Source: Pseudomonas viridiflava (GTDB lineage Bacteria; Pseudomonadota; Gammaproteobacteria; Pseudomonadales; Pseudomonadaceae). From it: DNA of 64,000 nt. The stretch is taken from contig NZ_UTKY01000073.1 of NCBI RefSeq assembly GCF_900583165.1, positions 1 to 64,000 of the forward strand. Reading direction: 5' to 3'. Shown here piece by piece: positions 26,557 to 36,270 of the stretch. Made by a program: the position numbers and the translations under genes. The number at the start of each line of letters is the position of its first letter. The stretch's first letter is position 1. The notes under the pieces were generated by a model. The model was not told the DNA's origin. It worked only from the letters and a program-made list of their open reading frames with translations, and did not search any database.

Positions 26557-28631
26557 ACGGATTTTTCACTGGCTTCCCGCCCGCCCGCGACTGGTTCTAT
26601 GGCGTTCGTACGTTCGCCGCCTCAATGATTGCCTTGTACATCGCCATGCTGATGCAAATGCCGCGTCCGTATTGGGCGATGGCCACGGTGTATATCGTCT
26701 CCAGCCCGTTTGTCGGCCCTACCAGTTCCAAGGCGCTGTATCGGGCCATCGGTACCTTGATGGGCGCAGCGGCAGCGGTGTTTTTTGTGCCGATGTTTGT
26801 GCAGTCTCCGTACCTGTTGGTGGTGGTGATTGCCTTGTGGACGGGCACCCTGTTGTTTCTGTCGATGCACCTGCGCACCGCCAACAATTACGCGCTAATG
26901 TTGGCCGGCTACACCTTGCCGCTGATCGCCTTGCCGGTGGTGGATAACCCCCTGGCGGTATGGGACGTGGCCGAGGCGCGTACCGAAGAAATCTTCCTCG
27001 GCATTGCCGTTGCCGCCGTGGTCGGCGCGATGTTTTGGCCTCGGCGTTTGATGCCAGTGTTCGACGGCTCGGTCGCCAAGTGGTTTGCCGACGCCCAGGT
27101 CTACAGCCAGCGCTTTCTCAGTCGCGACGTCACGCCCGAAGAAGTCAGCACGCTGCGCGGCGGCATGGTTGCCACCTTCAATACCCTGGAATTGATGATC
27201 GGCCAGTTACCCCACGAAGGCGCCAGGCCGCAGACGGTACGCAACACCAAGGAATTGCGCGGGCGGATGATTCACCTACTGCCGGTGGTGGATGCGCTCG
27301 ACGACGCCCTGTATGCCGTCGAACACCGTGCGCCGCAGTTCCTGGATCAACTCACACCGCTGTTGGAAGCCACCCGCCAGTGGCTGGAAAGCTCAAAAGA
27401 ACATCCCTCGCTGGACAGCTGGCGCACCCTGCGCGATCAGCTCGACGCCTTGCAACCGGCCGGTGAAGCGCTGGACGACCGCCACACCCTGCTGTTCTCC
27501 AACGCCCTGTACCGCCTGGCCGAATGGATCGACCTGTGGCAAGACTGCCGCAGCCTGCAAGCCGCCATTGAGTGCGAAAGCCAGGACACCTGGCGCGCCG
27601 TCTACCGCCACTGGCGCCTGGGCCGGCTCACGCCGTTTCTCGACCGTGGCCTGATGTTCTACTCGGCGTTTTCCACCGTCACCGCGATCATCGTCGCCTC
27701 GGTGCTGTGGATATTGCTGGGCTGGACCGACGGCGGCAGCGCGGTGATTTTGGCCGCCGTGGCTTGTAGCTTCTTCGCATCGATGGACGACCCGGCACCG
27801 CAGATCTACCGGTTCTTTTTCTGGACGGCGATGTCGGTGCTGTTCGCCAGCCTTTATCTGTTTCTGGTGCTGCCCAACCTGCACGATTTCCCGATGTTGG
27901 TGCTGGCATTCGCGGTGCCGTTTATCTGCATCGGCACGCTCACCGTGCAGCCGCGTTTCTACCTGGGCATGCTGCTGACGCTGGTGAACACTTCGTCGTT
28001 TATCAGCATTCAAGGCGCCTACGATGCGGACTTCCTCAACTTCGCCAACGTCAACCTGGCCGGGCCGGTGGGCTTGCTGTTTGCCTTCGTGTGGACGCTC
28101 ATCGCACGGCCCTTCGGCGCCGAATTGGCGGCCAAGCGCCTGACCCGATTCAGCTGGCGCGACATTGTCAGCATGACCGAGCCTGCGACCCTTGCCGAGC
28201 ATCGGCACATGGCCGCGCAAATGCTTGACCGCCTAATGCAGCACCTGCCGCGCCTGGCCCTCACCAACCAAGACACCGGCATCGCCCTGCGCGACTTGCG
28301 TGTGGCGCTGAACCTGCTTGACCTATTGGCCTATTCGCCGCGCATCCTCGGCGTGCCAAGGGTGTTACTCAACCAAGTGGTCGAAGGCGTGGGCGGTTAC
28401 TTCAAGGCGTGCCTCAAGGCCGGTGAACGCTTGCCGGCGCCCAGCGGTCTGCTGATGACCCTGGACCGCACGCGCCGCGCCCTCAACGGCCAGGGCCTGC
28501 AAGACGAAGACGACACCCGCGTGCACTTGCTGCATGCGCTGGCCGGCCTGCGCCTGGCGTTGTTGCCCGGTGTGGAATTCATTGGCGGCACCGAGCTGGA
28601 AGCGCCGCTACCCGATGGAGCGCCTTTATGA
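26553..28631 (+). CDS. FUSC-family (AaeB-like) aromatic acid efflux pump
   Basis: A 692-residue inner-membrane protein of the FUSC/AaeB family. Two blocks of about five or six helices (about 18-165 and 370-525) each precede a cytoplasmic helical domain. The opening (ARDWFYGVRTFAASMIALYI) and second block (SAFSTVTAIIVASVLWILL) are typical. E. coli AaeB exports p-hydroxybenzoate. Here a DUF1656 protein, an adaptor and an outer-membrane channel follow with 4-base overlaps, so it is the pump of an Aae-like system. The start is TTG at 26553, overlapping the MarR stop. Confidence 0.9.
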   Translation: MNGFFTGFPPARDWFYGVRTFAASMIALYIAMLMQMPRPYWAMATVYIVSSPFVGPTSSKALYRAIGTLMGAAAAVFFVPMFVQSPYLLVVVIALWTGTLLFLSMHLRTANNYALMLAGYTLPLIALPVVDNPLAVWDVAEARTEEIFLGIAVAAVVGAMFWPRRLMPVFDGSVAKWFADAQVYSQRFLSRDVTPEEVSTLRGGMVATFNTLELMIGQLPHEGARPQTVRNTKELRGRMIHLLPVVDALDDALYAVEHRAPQFLDQLTPLLEATRQWLESSKEHPSLDSWRTLRDQLDALQPAGEALDDRHTLLFSNALYRLAEWIDLWQDCRSLQAAIECESQDTWRAVYRHWRLGRLTPFLDRGLMFYSAFSTVTAIIVASVLWILLGWTDGGSAVILAAVACSFFASMDDPAPQIYRFFFWTAMSVLFASLYLFLVLPNLHDFPMLVLAFAVPFICIGTLTVQPRFYLGMLLTLVNTSSFISIQGAYDADFLNFANVNLAGPVGLLFAFVWTLIARPFGAELAAKRLTRFSWRDIVSMTEPATLAEHRHMAAQMLDRLMQHLPRLALTNQDTGIALRDLRVALNLLDLLAYSPRILGVPRVLLNQVVEGVGGYFKACLKAGERLPAPSGLLMTLDRTRRALNGQGLQDEDDTRVHLLHALAGLRLALLPGVEFIGGTELEAPLPDGAPL

Positions 28632-28837
28632 TCGGTGACCTGGATATCAGCGGGGTGTTTTTACCCACGCTGCTGGTGCTGATGGGCATTACGTACGTGT
28701 TGTTCCTGGTGGTGCACGGGCTGTTGACCCGCGTCCACTTCTACCGCCTGGTCTGGCACCGGGCATTGTTCAACGTGGGGCTCTACGCGCTGTTGCTGGG
28801 CGCGGTGGACTCACTCAGTCGATACCTGATGACATGA
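28628..28837 (+). CDS. DUF1656 (AaeX-like) small membrane protein
   Basis: A 69-residue protein with two membrane helices (about 12-32 and 45-62) and the opening IGDLDISGVFLPTLLVLMG that marks DUF1656. In E. coli the matching gene is aaeX, first in aaeXAB. Its role is unknown; it accompanies FUSC pumps and HlyD adaptors. It overlaps both neighbours by 4 bases (ATGA). Confidence 0.9.
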   Translation: MIGDLDISGVFLPTLLVLMGITYVLFLVVHGLLTRVHFYRLVWHRALFNVGLYALLLGAVDSLSRYLMT

Positions 28838-29724
28838 AAAAACCTTTTTTGACCATCGGCCGTGTAGTCCTCACGTTGTTGATCGTGACGTTTGCGGTCG
28901 TCGTGGTGTGGCGCATGGTCATGTACTACATGTTTGCCCCCTGGACGCGCGACGGGCATATCCGCGCCGATATCGTACAAATCGCCCCGGATGTGTCCGG
29001 GTTGATCCAGCGGGTAGACGTGCGCGATAACCAACTGGTGACCAAGGGCCAGGTGCTGTTCGCCGTTGACCAGGATCGCTTCAAGCTGGCCCTGCGCCAA
29101 GCCCAGGCGGCCGTATCTGACCGCCAGGAAACCCTGGCCCAGGCCAGCCGCGAGTACAAACGTAACCGTGGCCTCGGCAATCTGGTGCCCAGCGAGCAGT
29201 TGGAAGAAAGCCAATCCCGTGTAGCCCGTGCCCAGTCGGCCCTGGCCGAAGCCCAAGTGACGGTGGACGCCGCCCAGTTGAACCTGGACCGCTCAGTGAT
29301 TCGTAGCCCGGTCGACGGCTACGTCAACGACCGTGCGCCGCGTAACCAAGAGTTCGTCACCGCAGGGCGCCCGGTGTTGTCGGTGGTGGACAGCAATTCT
29401 TTCCACATTGACGGCTACTTCGAAGAGACCAAGCTCGACGGCATTCACGTCGGCATGGCGGTGGATATCCGCGTGATCGGCGACAACGCCCGCCTGCGCG
29501 GCCACGTGCAGAGCATCGTCGCCGGTATCGAAGACCGCGACCGCAGCAGCGGCTCCAACCTGCTGCCTAACGTCAACCCGGCGTTCAGCTGGGTGCGCCT
29601 GGCCCAGCGGATCCCAGTGCGTATCGCCTTTGACGATGTGCCGGCGGACTTTCGAATGATCGCCGGGCGCACGGCCACCGTCTCGATCATCGGTGACAAG
29701 GTGAAAGACGGAGACAAACCATGA
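28834..29724 (+). CDS. HlyD-family (AaeA-like) periplasmic adaptor
   Basis: A 296-residue membrane-fusion protein with an N-terminal membrane helix (about 8-30). The lipoyl half-motifs are WTRDGHIRADIVQIAPDVSG and, after a short helical hairpin (about 80-150), VIRSPVDGYVNDRAP. The short hairpin and the WTRDG motif are typical of AaeA adaptors that serve FUSC pumps. It links the FUSC pump to the outer-membrane factor encoded next, with 4-base overlaps on both sides. Confidence 0.92.
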   Translation: MKKPFLTIGRVVLTLLIVTFAVVVVWRMVMYYMFAPWTRDGHIRADIVQIAPDVSGLIQRVDVRDNQLVTKGQVLFAVDQDRFKLALRQAQAAVSDRQETLAQASREYKRNRGLGNLVPSEQLEESQSRVARAQSALAEAQVTVDAAQLNLDRSVIRSPVDGYVNDRAPRNQEFVTAGRPVLSVVDSNSFHIDGYFEETKLDGIHVGMAVDIRVIGDNARLRGHVQSIVAGIEDRDRSSGSNLLPNVNPAFSWVRLAQRIPVRIAFDDVPADFRMIAGRTATVSIIGDKVKDGDKP

Positions 29725-31163
29725 AGCAGCTTCTGGCCACCGCTGCGCTGGGGTTGTTGCTCTCGGCGTGCCAAATGGTGGGCCCGGATTACACGCTGCC
29801 GGGCCAAGCCGCGGTCAAACGTGGCGACCTGCAAGGGCAGCTCGCGGGCGAGGGCAATAATGTGGTGTCGGCGCCGGTGCCGGCCGATTGGTGGAAGCTC
29901 TATAACGACCCGCGCCTGGATGAGCTGGTGCGCCAGGCCATGGCCTCCAACACCGACCTTCGCGTGGCCGCCGCCAACCTGCAGCGCTCGCGTTACCAGG
30001 TGCAGCAAGCTGAATCCGCTGGCGGCTGGAGTGCCGGGGCCAAGGCTGAAGCGCAGCGCTTGCAGGAATCCGGCGAAGCATTTTTGCTCGAAGACAAAGT
30101 ACCGGTGGCCAATATTGGCAGCGTCGGTATCAGCACCTCGTACCAGTTCGATCTGTGGGGCACCTTGCAGCGCGGCATTGAAAGCGCCCAGGCCAGCGCC
30201 GACGCCGCGCAAGCCGCTGCCGACATCGCCCGCATCACCCTGGTGGCGGATGTGGTGCGCTCCTACACCCAAGTGTGTGCGGCCAATGAAGAGCTGGGCA
30301 TTGCCAACGAATCGCTCGACCTGCAAGCCCAGAGCACCCAGCTCACGCAGCGCCTGCGCGACGCCGGGCGTGGCGATGAAACCCAGGTGACGCGCTCGCA
30401 GACCCAATACAAATCCTTGCGCGCCGACATGCCGCGCTATGAAGCCGCGCGCCAGGCCGGGTTGTTCCGCCTGTCGATGCTGCTGGCCAAGCCGGTAGAC
30501 CAACTGCCAGCGGGCACCGGCACTTGCGCCGAGCTGCCGCACATCGCCCAGTTGCTCCCGGTGGGCGACGGTGCGGCACTGCTCAAGCGCCGTCCCGATG
30601 TGCGTCAAGCCGAGCGCCAACTGGCTGCAGCCACCGCACGTATCGGCGTCGCCACCGGCGCGCTGTACCCGGACATCAGTATCGGCGCCACCGTCGGCAC
30701 CGTCGGTATCCTCGACAACTTGGGCACCGCGCCCACCAACCGCTGGGGTTTTGGCCCGCTGATCAGTTGGTCGGTACCGACCAACGGCGCCCGTGCGCGC
30801 ATCCACGAAGCCGAAGCCGCGACCCAGGGCGCCCTGGCGCACTTTGACGGCGTGGTACTCAATGCCATCCGCGAAACCCAGACCGGCCTGGCGCAATACA
30901 CCGCGCAACTGCAACGCCGCGATGCCCTGGACGAAGCCGGCGAGTCGGCAAAAGAGGCGGCCGACCAGACCCACCGCTTCTTCCAGGCCGGCCGCGCGTC
31001 GTTCCTGGCCGACCTGCAAGCTACCCGCACGTACACCGATGTGCGGGCGCAACTGGCGGCGGCGAACACTCAGGTTGCCATGAGCCAGATCGATCTATTC
31101 CTCGCCTTGGGCGGTGGTTGGGAAAGCGGACGAACGCAAGGCTCGCCGGCCAGCAAACCCTGA
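29721..31163 (+). CDS. Outer-membrane efflux lipoprotein, NodT family
   Basis: A 480-residue outer-membrane factor with a lipoprotein signal (LLSAC, Cys17). It has two OEP repeats with the usual markers WWKLYNDPRLDELVRQAM and LLKRRPDVRQAERQLAAAT. It completes an Aae-type exporter of aromatic acids. It is related to, but clearly distinct from, the channel at 16815-18260, so the window holds two separate tripartite exporters. Confidence 0.92.
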   Translation: MKQLLATAALGLLLSACQMVGPDYTLPGQAAVKRGDLQGQLAGEGNNVVSAPVPADWWKLYNDPRLDELVRQAMASNTDLRVAAANLQRSRYQVQQAESAGGWSAGAKAEAQRLQESGEAFLLEDKVPVANIGSVGISTSYQFDLWGTLQRGIESAQASADAAQAAADIARITLVADVVRSYTQVCAANEELGIANESLDLQAQSTQLTQRLRDAGRGDETQVTRSQTQYKSLRADMPRYEAARQAGLFRLSMLLAKPVDQLPAGTGTCAELPHIAQLLPVGDGAALLKRRPDVRQAERQLAAATARIGVATGALYPDISIGATVGTVGILDNLGTAPTNRWGFGPLISWSVPTNGARARIHEAEAATQGALAHFDGVVLNAIRETQTGLAQYTAQLQRRDALDEAGESAKEAADQTHRFFQAGRASFLADLQATRTYTDVRAQLAAANTQVAMSQIDLFLALGGGWESGRTQGSPASKP

Positions 31164-31244
31164 GCGAATAGCTATGCTTTGACAGGCAGGCCGCCGTGAT
31201 GGCCTGCCTGACACTGCTCGCGTTTGCTCATGGGGATTCCAATA

Positions 31245-31877
31245 ATGAAAAACCCTTATGCTCCCGCTTTCTGGTGCGTGTTCTTCGCACTGGTGTTGTT
31301 ATCGGCTGCCTACTTCTACGGCGTCATGCTCGCTCACCAAATCGACAAGGCCATGGTGTTTCTCGACAGCGCCTGTTTGGTGATCGGTACCCTGTCCATT
31401 GGCGTGGTGGCCTGGGCTTCCTACCAAAACCACCGGATCAAACGAAAACTCCTCGAACAAGGCAAGACCCGCGTCGCGATCTGGGACACCAAGGTCGCGC
31501 TGCGCCGCGTCGAAACCGTGTTCGACCGCTATTTCTGGGGCAGCTACTGGCAGCCGGGGCGCACGTTCCAGGAAGTGATGGGTGAACTCACCGGCACACC
31601 GCTGGAAAAAAGCCTCGAAGCCCTGAAAAAACAATGTGTGGCCCTCGACCAACAGGTCGCCGATGGTAGGCATTGGCTGAATAACGCGCGGGAATTGTCC
31701 GACGTTGCTACGCAAATGGCCCGTGAACGCTACCAGCTAGATTTCTGCGACCCCAAGGCCGACACCCCGAGCAATGCGGTGATCCATCGCGAGTTTGAGG
31801 TGCTGGTGTACACCTGGACGGCGCGGTTGAAGAGTTTCGATCACCAACTCGACGAAATTGAGCTGGAATACACCTGA
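31245..31877 (+). CDS. Membrane protein of unknown function
   Basis: A 210-residue protein with two membrane helices (about 9-28 and 42-60) and a charged helical cytoplasmic tail (about 65-210). I recognise no domain. The ATG at 31245 follows tgggga; an ATG at 31224 would add seven residues with no better ribosome site. It stands alone between the efflux operon and the DUF945 gene. Confidence 0.75.
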   Translation: MKNPYAPAFWCVFFALVLLSAAYFYGVMLAHQIDKAMVFLDSACLVIGTLSIGVVAWASYQNHRIKRKLLEQGKTRVAIWDTKVALRRVETVFDRYFWGSYWQPGRTFQEVMGELTGTPLEKSLEALKKQCVALDQQVADGRHWLNNARELSDVATQMARERYQLDFCDPKADTPSNAVIHREFEVLVYTWTARLKSFDHQLDEIELEYT

Positions 31878-32024
31878 ACTCCTGCGGGCGTTTGCCCCTC
31901 TGAAAAGCTGGGCCGTTATCGGCCACGAGTGCTAATCTTCCCCCGCATTTTGGCGGGCTTGAGCCAACCCACACGGGTTCAAGGAAGACAGCCCACTTCT
32001 CACAGGATTTGATCAGGTCACTTC

Positions 32025-33521
32025 ATGAATAAGCCAGCAGTCGTTCTTTTGGGTTTCGTTGTCGCCGTTGGCGTCGTCAGTGCAGGCGGCGCCTGGTACA
32101 CCGGTAAGCAACTGGAGCCGGTACTGCAAACGGCGGTGCAAGACGCCAACAAGGAACTGCAACGCTCCATGGCTGGCGTCGACGGCACCGTCGCCCTGGA
32201 GTTGGTCTCCCTGGACCGTGGCCTGTTCAGCAGCACTGCGCACTATCGCCTCAAAGGGCAGGGCTCGTTTTTCGGTGAAGCTAACCCGAATCCTGAACTG
32301 CTGATCGTCGACCATATCGAGCACGGCCCGCTGCCGTTCTCGCGCCTGGCGTCGCTGAAGTGGCTGCCAGTCATGGCCACCAGTCACTTTGAGCTGGAAA
32401 AAAACCCCACCACCGAAAAATGGTTTGCCGCCGCCAAAGACGTGTCGCCCCTCAAGGGCGTGGCCAATATCGGTTACAGCCGTTCGGTGAGCGGTAACCT
32501 CGAATTGCTGCCTCTGGAATACAAGGATGACACCTCGTCGGCGAGCTTCTCTGGCGCCAACATGGACTTCGACAGCAGCGCCGAAGGCAAGAAGGTCAAA
32601 GTTGACGGCTTCATGAACAGCCTCAAGGTGGCCGCGATTGACGGCAATGGCGCGCCGTTCAACGCCGAGCTGTCCGGCCTGACCGTGGCCAGCAACCTGG
32701 AGAAATCCACGTTCGGCTTCTATACCGGCCAAAACACCGTTGAGCTGACCGATACCAAGGTGACCTTCGGCCCGCAGAACGCTGTGCTGACCTTCAAGGG
32801 TTTTGAGCAGAAAGACTCCAGCGACATCAAGGACAACAACCTGGCGGGCCGTGTCGACTACAAGATCGACGAGATCGGTTATCAGGGCAAACCTGTCGGC
32901 TCCGCCGCCATGGGCCTGAGCGTCAAGAACATCGACGTACCGTCGGGGCTGGTGCTGACCAAGCTGTACCAGGACAAGATGCAGCCGGTACAAGCCGCTG
33001 CCGCCGCCGGCCAACCGGTGCCGGAGCTGCAACTGACCGAAGCCGAGCAAACCCTGGCTGAGGCCAACGTCAACCAACTGCTGGCCGCCAAGCCGCAAAT
33101 CGCGCTGGAAAACCTGTCGCTGAAAACCACCCACGGCGAAAGCAAGTTCAACCTGCTCGTGGACCTGGCCAAGCCGTTGTCCATGGAGCTGCCACCGGTT
33201 GAACTGGGCAAGCAGATGATCGCCTTGCTGGATGCCAACCTGAGCCTGTCCAAGCCGATGATCGCTGACGTCTCCGCCCTGCAAGCGCAGGTCGGTGGCC
33301 TGACCGACCCTAAAGCCATCGAGCAGCAATCCCAGATGGCCGCCGAAATGGTCAGCGGCGTAGCCGTTGGCACTCAACTGGCGACCTTGGTCGGCAACGA
33401 CGTGGTTTCCAAACTGCACTACGCCAACAATGAAGTGACGTTCAACGGCCAGAAGATGACCGTCGAGCAATTCATTGGGTTCGTGATGGCCAAGGCCGGT
33501 GCGGTTAGCGGCGCTCAATAA
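32025..33521 (+). CDS. DUF945 (YdgA-like) periplasmic protein
   Basis: A 498-residue protein of the DUF945/YdgA family. An N-terminal signal anchor (about 5-24) is followed by a long beta-rich periplasmic region with the family opening YTGKQLEPVLQTAVQDANKE and FGEANPNPELLIVDHIEHGP. Function is unknown; E. coli YdgA is an inner-membrane-anchored protein. It appears monocistronic and is followed by a REP hairpin 15 bases after the stop. Confidence 0.87.
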   Translation: MNKPAVVLLGFVVAVGVVSAGGAWYTGKQLEPVLQTAVQDANKELQRSMAGVDGTVALELVSLDRGLFSSTAHYRLKGQGSFFGEANPNPELLIVDHIEHGPLPFSRLASLKWLPVMATSHFELEKNPTTEKWFAAAKDVSPLKGVANIGYSRSVSGNLELLPLEYKDDTSSASFSGANMDFDSSAEGKKVKVDGFMNSLKVAAIDGNGAPFNAELSGLTVASNLEKSTFGFYTGQNTVELTDTKVTFGPQNAVLTFKGFEQKDSSDIKDNNLAGRVDYKIDEIGYQGKPVGSAAMGLSVKNIDVPSGLVLTKLYQDKMQPVQAAAAAGQPVPELQLTEAEQTLAEANVNQLLAAKPQIALENLSLKTTHGESKFNLLVDLAKPLSMELPPVELGKQMIALLDANLSLSKPMIADVSALQAQVGGLTDPKAIEQQSQMAAEMVSGVAVGTQLATLVGNDVVSKLHYANNEVTFNGQKMTVEQFIGFVMAKAGAVSGAQ

Positions 33522-33536
33522 AACAACGCAACACAG

Positions 33537-33564
33537 GTGGGAGGGGGGCAACCCCCCCTCCCAC
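33537..33564. repeat. REP hairpin
   Basis: gtgggaggggggc and its inverse form a tight hairpin 15 bases after the DUF945 stop. It belongs to the same family as the other REP units and can also act as a terminator. Confidence 0.85.
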
Positions 33565-33626
33565 ATTGTTAGTCTTGCCCCTGCCAGTCAGCGCCCCATT
33601 CTCCCTCCGCGTTGCACACTTCAATT

Positions 33627-33642
33627 CTGAACAATTGTTCTG
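33627..33642. promoter_or_regulatory. Palindrome upstream of pgaA
   Basis: The perfect palindrome GAACAATTGTTC (33629-33640), extended as tctgaacaattgttctga with partial symmetry, lies 140 bases before pgaA. It could be an operator for pga expression, but no cognate regulator is nearby. Confidence 0.35.
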
Positions 33643-33780
33643 AATTCTCCTTTTTGATACACGCCTCGGGGATAGTCCCTACAGGAAAGCTAGGTCGGGT
33701 CACTAGACGCCGACACCCTGATGCGAATCGCTCAGGACCACCCATCGTTACAGCTTTCCGTGTGTAAGGAAGCTCACGAT

Positions 33781-36258
33781 ATGCTGCGAAACCTACCATT
33801 CAGTGCATCAGGCCGGTTGCGACTGCTGATCGGTGCAGCCTTATGCAGCCAACTGCTGATGCCCGCTTTTGCCCTGGCCGACCCGGCCTACGACGCCCTG
33901 ATTATTCAGGCGCGCAATGGCAACTTCGCCCCCGCGCTGACTCAACTGCGCCAATTACCTGCCGAGCGCCAGACGCCTGGCCAGATCAGCGACCATCTGG
34001 TGATCGCCGGTTGGGCCGGGCAGGATGCCGAAGTGCTGAAGGTGTATGAGGCCCAGGGTAAGAACCGTAACTTGAGCGCTCAGGCGCTGGCCACGGTGGC
34101 GCGTACCTATCGTAACCAGAAGCAATGGGCGCAGGCCCAGGCGGTCTACCAGCAGGCGTTGCTGCGCGAGCCCAATAACGTCGACCTGCAACTGGGCCAG
34201 ATCCTTACCCAGGCTGACAGTGGTCAAACCACTCAGGCAATACAGCGCGCTCGTGCGCTGGTGGCGGCCAAGCCCGAAGATCCCAACCGCCGCATGGCGC
34301 TGGGTTACGCATTGAGCCGCGCCGGTCTTAACTATGACGCACTGTTTGAATTCGACCAGGCGTTTATGCGCGCCGGCACCAAACCCGAGGTGCTGCGTGA
34401 GTACATCGGCGCACTGCAAGGCGCACGGCTACCGGAACCGGCGTTGCGTCTGTCGGCCAAGCATCCAGGCTTGATCGACCCCGTGACGCAGCGCCGATTG
34501 GAGGGTGATCTGGCCGCCGAGCACGTGCGAATTTCTGACTTCGCCGCCCGCACTGAGAAAGAGCGATTTGTGGTCGCCGACCGTGCGCTGCTGGAGTATG
34601 ACCGCCTGCTCAACCGCTGGACGCCCGACCCCAGCGCCCACGATGACGTGGTGCGCTGGCGCATTGACCGCCTGGGCGCGCTGAAAACCCGAGCGCGCGA
34701 TGCTGAAGTGGTCCGCGAATATGAAGCCCTCAAGCGTGAAGGCGTGCAGCTACCCAGCTACGCCGTACGCTGGGTCGCCGCCGCTTACCTTGAGCAACGC
34801 AAGCCCGAAGAAGCGGTCGTGTTGTATCGCCAGGCATTGGCTGCGCCCGATGCCGACCCGGCCAACCGTGTCGAAGACTCCAGCGCCCTGTACTACGCCT
34901 TGCAGGAGAGCGATCAGCTTGACGAGGCACAAGCGCTGGTCAGTCGGATGGCCAAGAGCGAAAGGCCGCGAGTTGAACTCAAAGGCTTGCCAGGTGGCCG
35001 CTCCAGTAATGATTGGATGGACGCCCAGCAACTGGCAGCGCAGGCCTCTATTGATGGCAAGCCGGGGGACAGCGAAAAAACCTTGGAGGACCTGATCCTC
35101 AAGTCCCCGGGCAATATCAGCCTGCGCCTGGCTCAGGCTGAGCTATACCGTGCTCGCGAGTGGCCACGCCGCGCTGAGTATTCGCTTAAGGAAAGCGAAG
35201 TGAGCGCCCCCAACGCTATCGGTCTGGAAGTCTCCCAGGCCTATACCGCTATGGAGCTCCAAGAGTGGCGCCAGCTGGATGCTCTGACCGACGATGTCGT
35301 AGCCCGTAAGCCCGATGACGGTCAGGTCAAGCGCCTGCAGCGCTTGCGTGATGTACACGATATGGCTGAATTACGCATCGAAGCCTATGGCGGCAAAAGC
35401 CATGGCGGCGGTGGGGATGGCGAAAGCGGTGCCGTGACCGGCAGCCGTGACTTGGGCATCGAAACCCTGCTTTACAGCCCGCCCATCGATGAAGACTGGC
35501 GTATTTTCGGCGGTGCCGGTTACGCCACTGGCGACTTCACTGAAGGCACCGGTCATCACCGTTGGCAACGCCTGGGCGTCGAACGGCGCACCCGTGATAT
35601 GACCCTGGAAGCCGAAGTGTCTAACCACTCCTACGGCTATGGCTCCAAACAAGGCGCTCGTGTGGCGATCGCCCGTGACATCAACGACCACTGGCAATAC
35701 GGCGGCAGCCTTGAGTACCTCTCGGCCAATACACCGCTGCGGGCCTTGAACGCCGACATCACCGCCAATGGCGGCACCGGCTATATTCGTTGGCGTGCCA
35801 ATGAAAGCCGTGAGTGGCGACTGGCCGTGAGCCCTTCCCACTTCAGCGATGGCAATGATCGCCTTGAAGCCGTGCTCACCGGGCGCGAAGGCCTCTACAC
35901 ATCACCCAAGGTGCAAGTGGACCTGGGCATGGAAGTCGCCGCCAGCCGCAACAGCAAAGAGGAGGCGATTTATTTCAACCCTAAATCCGACTTCAGCGTG
36001 CTGCCAACGGTGAACGTCAATCACGTGCTCTACCAGCGCTACGAGACCCAGTGGAGTCAGCAGTTCCAAGTGGGGGCAGGTACGTATAGCCAGCGCGATT
36101 ATTCCACCGGGGGCGTTGGCCTTGTCGGCTACGGTCAGCGGTTTCGCTGGAACGATGTGTTGGAAACCGGCGCCAATTTGAGCTGGATCAGCCGCCCGTA
36201 CGACGGTGATCGCGAAAGCGATCTGCGCCTGGTCCTCGACCTCACTTACCGATTCTAG
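33781..36258 (+). CDS. pgaA: PgaA: poly-N-acetylglucosamine export porin
   Basis: An 825-residue outer-membrane protein. A signal peptide (about 1-34, ending ALA) is followed by a TPR-rich periplasmic half (about 36-510) and a C-terminal beta-barrel (about 530-825) ending in LTYRF. It exports partly deacetylated poly-beta-1,6-N-acetylglucosamine. It is first in a complete pgaABCD operon. The ATG at 33781 has gtaaggaagc upstream; the GGA triplets in the leader are of the sort bound by RsmA/CsrA, which controls pga in E. coli, but this is only suggestive. An ATG at 33721 would place the signal peptide internally. Confidence 0.93.
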   Translation: MLRNLPFSASGRLRLLIGAALCSQLLMPAFALADPAYDALIIQARNGNFAPALTQLRQLPAERQTPGQISDHLVIAGWAGQDAEVLKVYEAQGKNRNLSAQALATVARTYRNQKQWAQAQAVYQQALLREPNNVDLQLGQILTQADSGQTTQAIQRARALVAAKPEDPNRRMALGYALSRAGLNYDALFEFDQAFMRAGTKPEVLREYIGALQGARLPEPALRLSAKHPGLIDPVTQRRLEGDLAAEHVRISDFAARTEKERFVVADRALLEYDRLLNRWTPDPSAHDDVVRWRIDRLGALKTRARDAEVVREYEALKREGVQLPSYAVRWVAAAYLEQRKPEEAVVLYRQALAAPDADPANRVEDSSALYYALQESDQLDEAQALVSRMAKSERPRVELKGLPGGRSSNDWMDAQQLAAQASIDGKPGDSEKTLEDLILKSPGNISLRLAQAELYRAREWPRRAEYSLKESEVSAPNAIGLEVSQAYTAMELQEWRQLDALTDDVVARKPDDGQVKRLQRLRDVHDMAELRIEAYGGKSHGGGGDGESGAVTGSRDLGIETLLYSPPIDEDWRIFGGAGYATGDFTEGTGHHRWQRLGVERRTRDMTLEAEVSNHSYGYGSKQGARVAIARDINDHWQYGGSLEYLSANTPLRALNADITANGGTGYIRWRANESREWRLAVSPSHFSDGNDRLEAVLTGREGLYTSPKVQVDLGMEVAASRNSKEEAIYFNPKSDFSVLPTVNVNHVLYQRYETQWSQQFQVGAGTYSQRDYSTGGVGLVGYGQRFRWNDVLETGANLSWISRPYDGDRESDLRLVLDLTYRF

Positions 36259-36270
36259 AAGAGCCCAATC

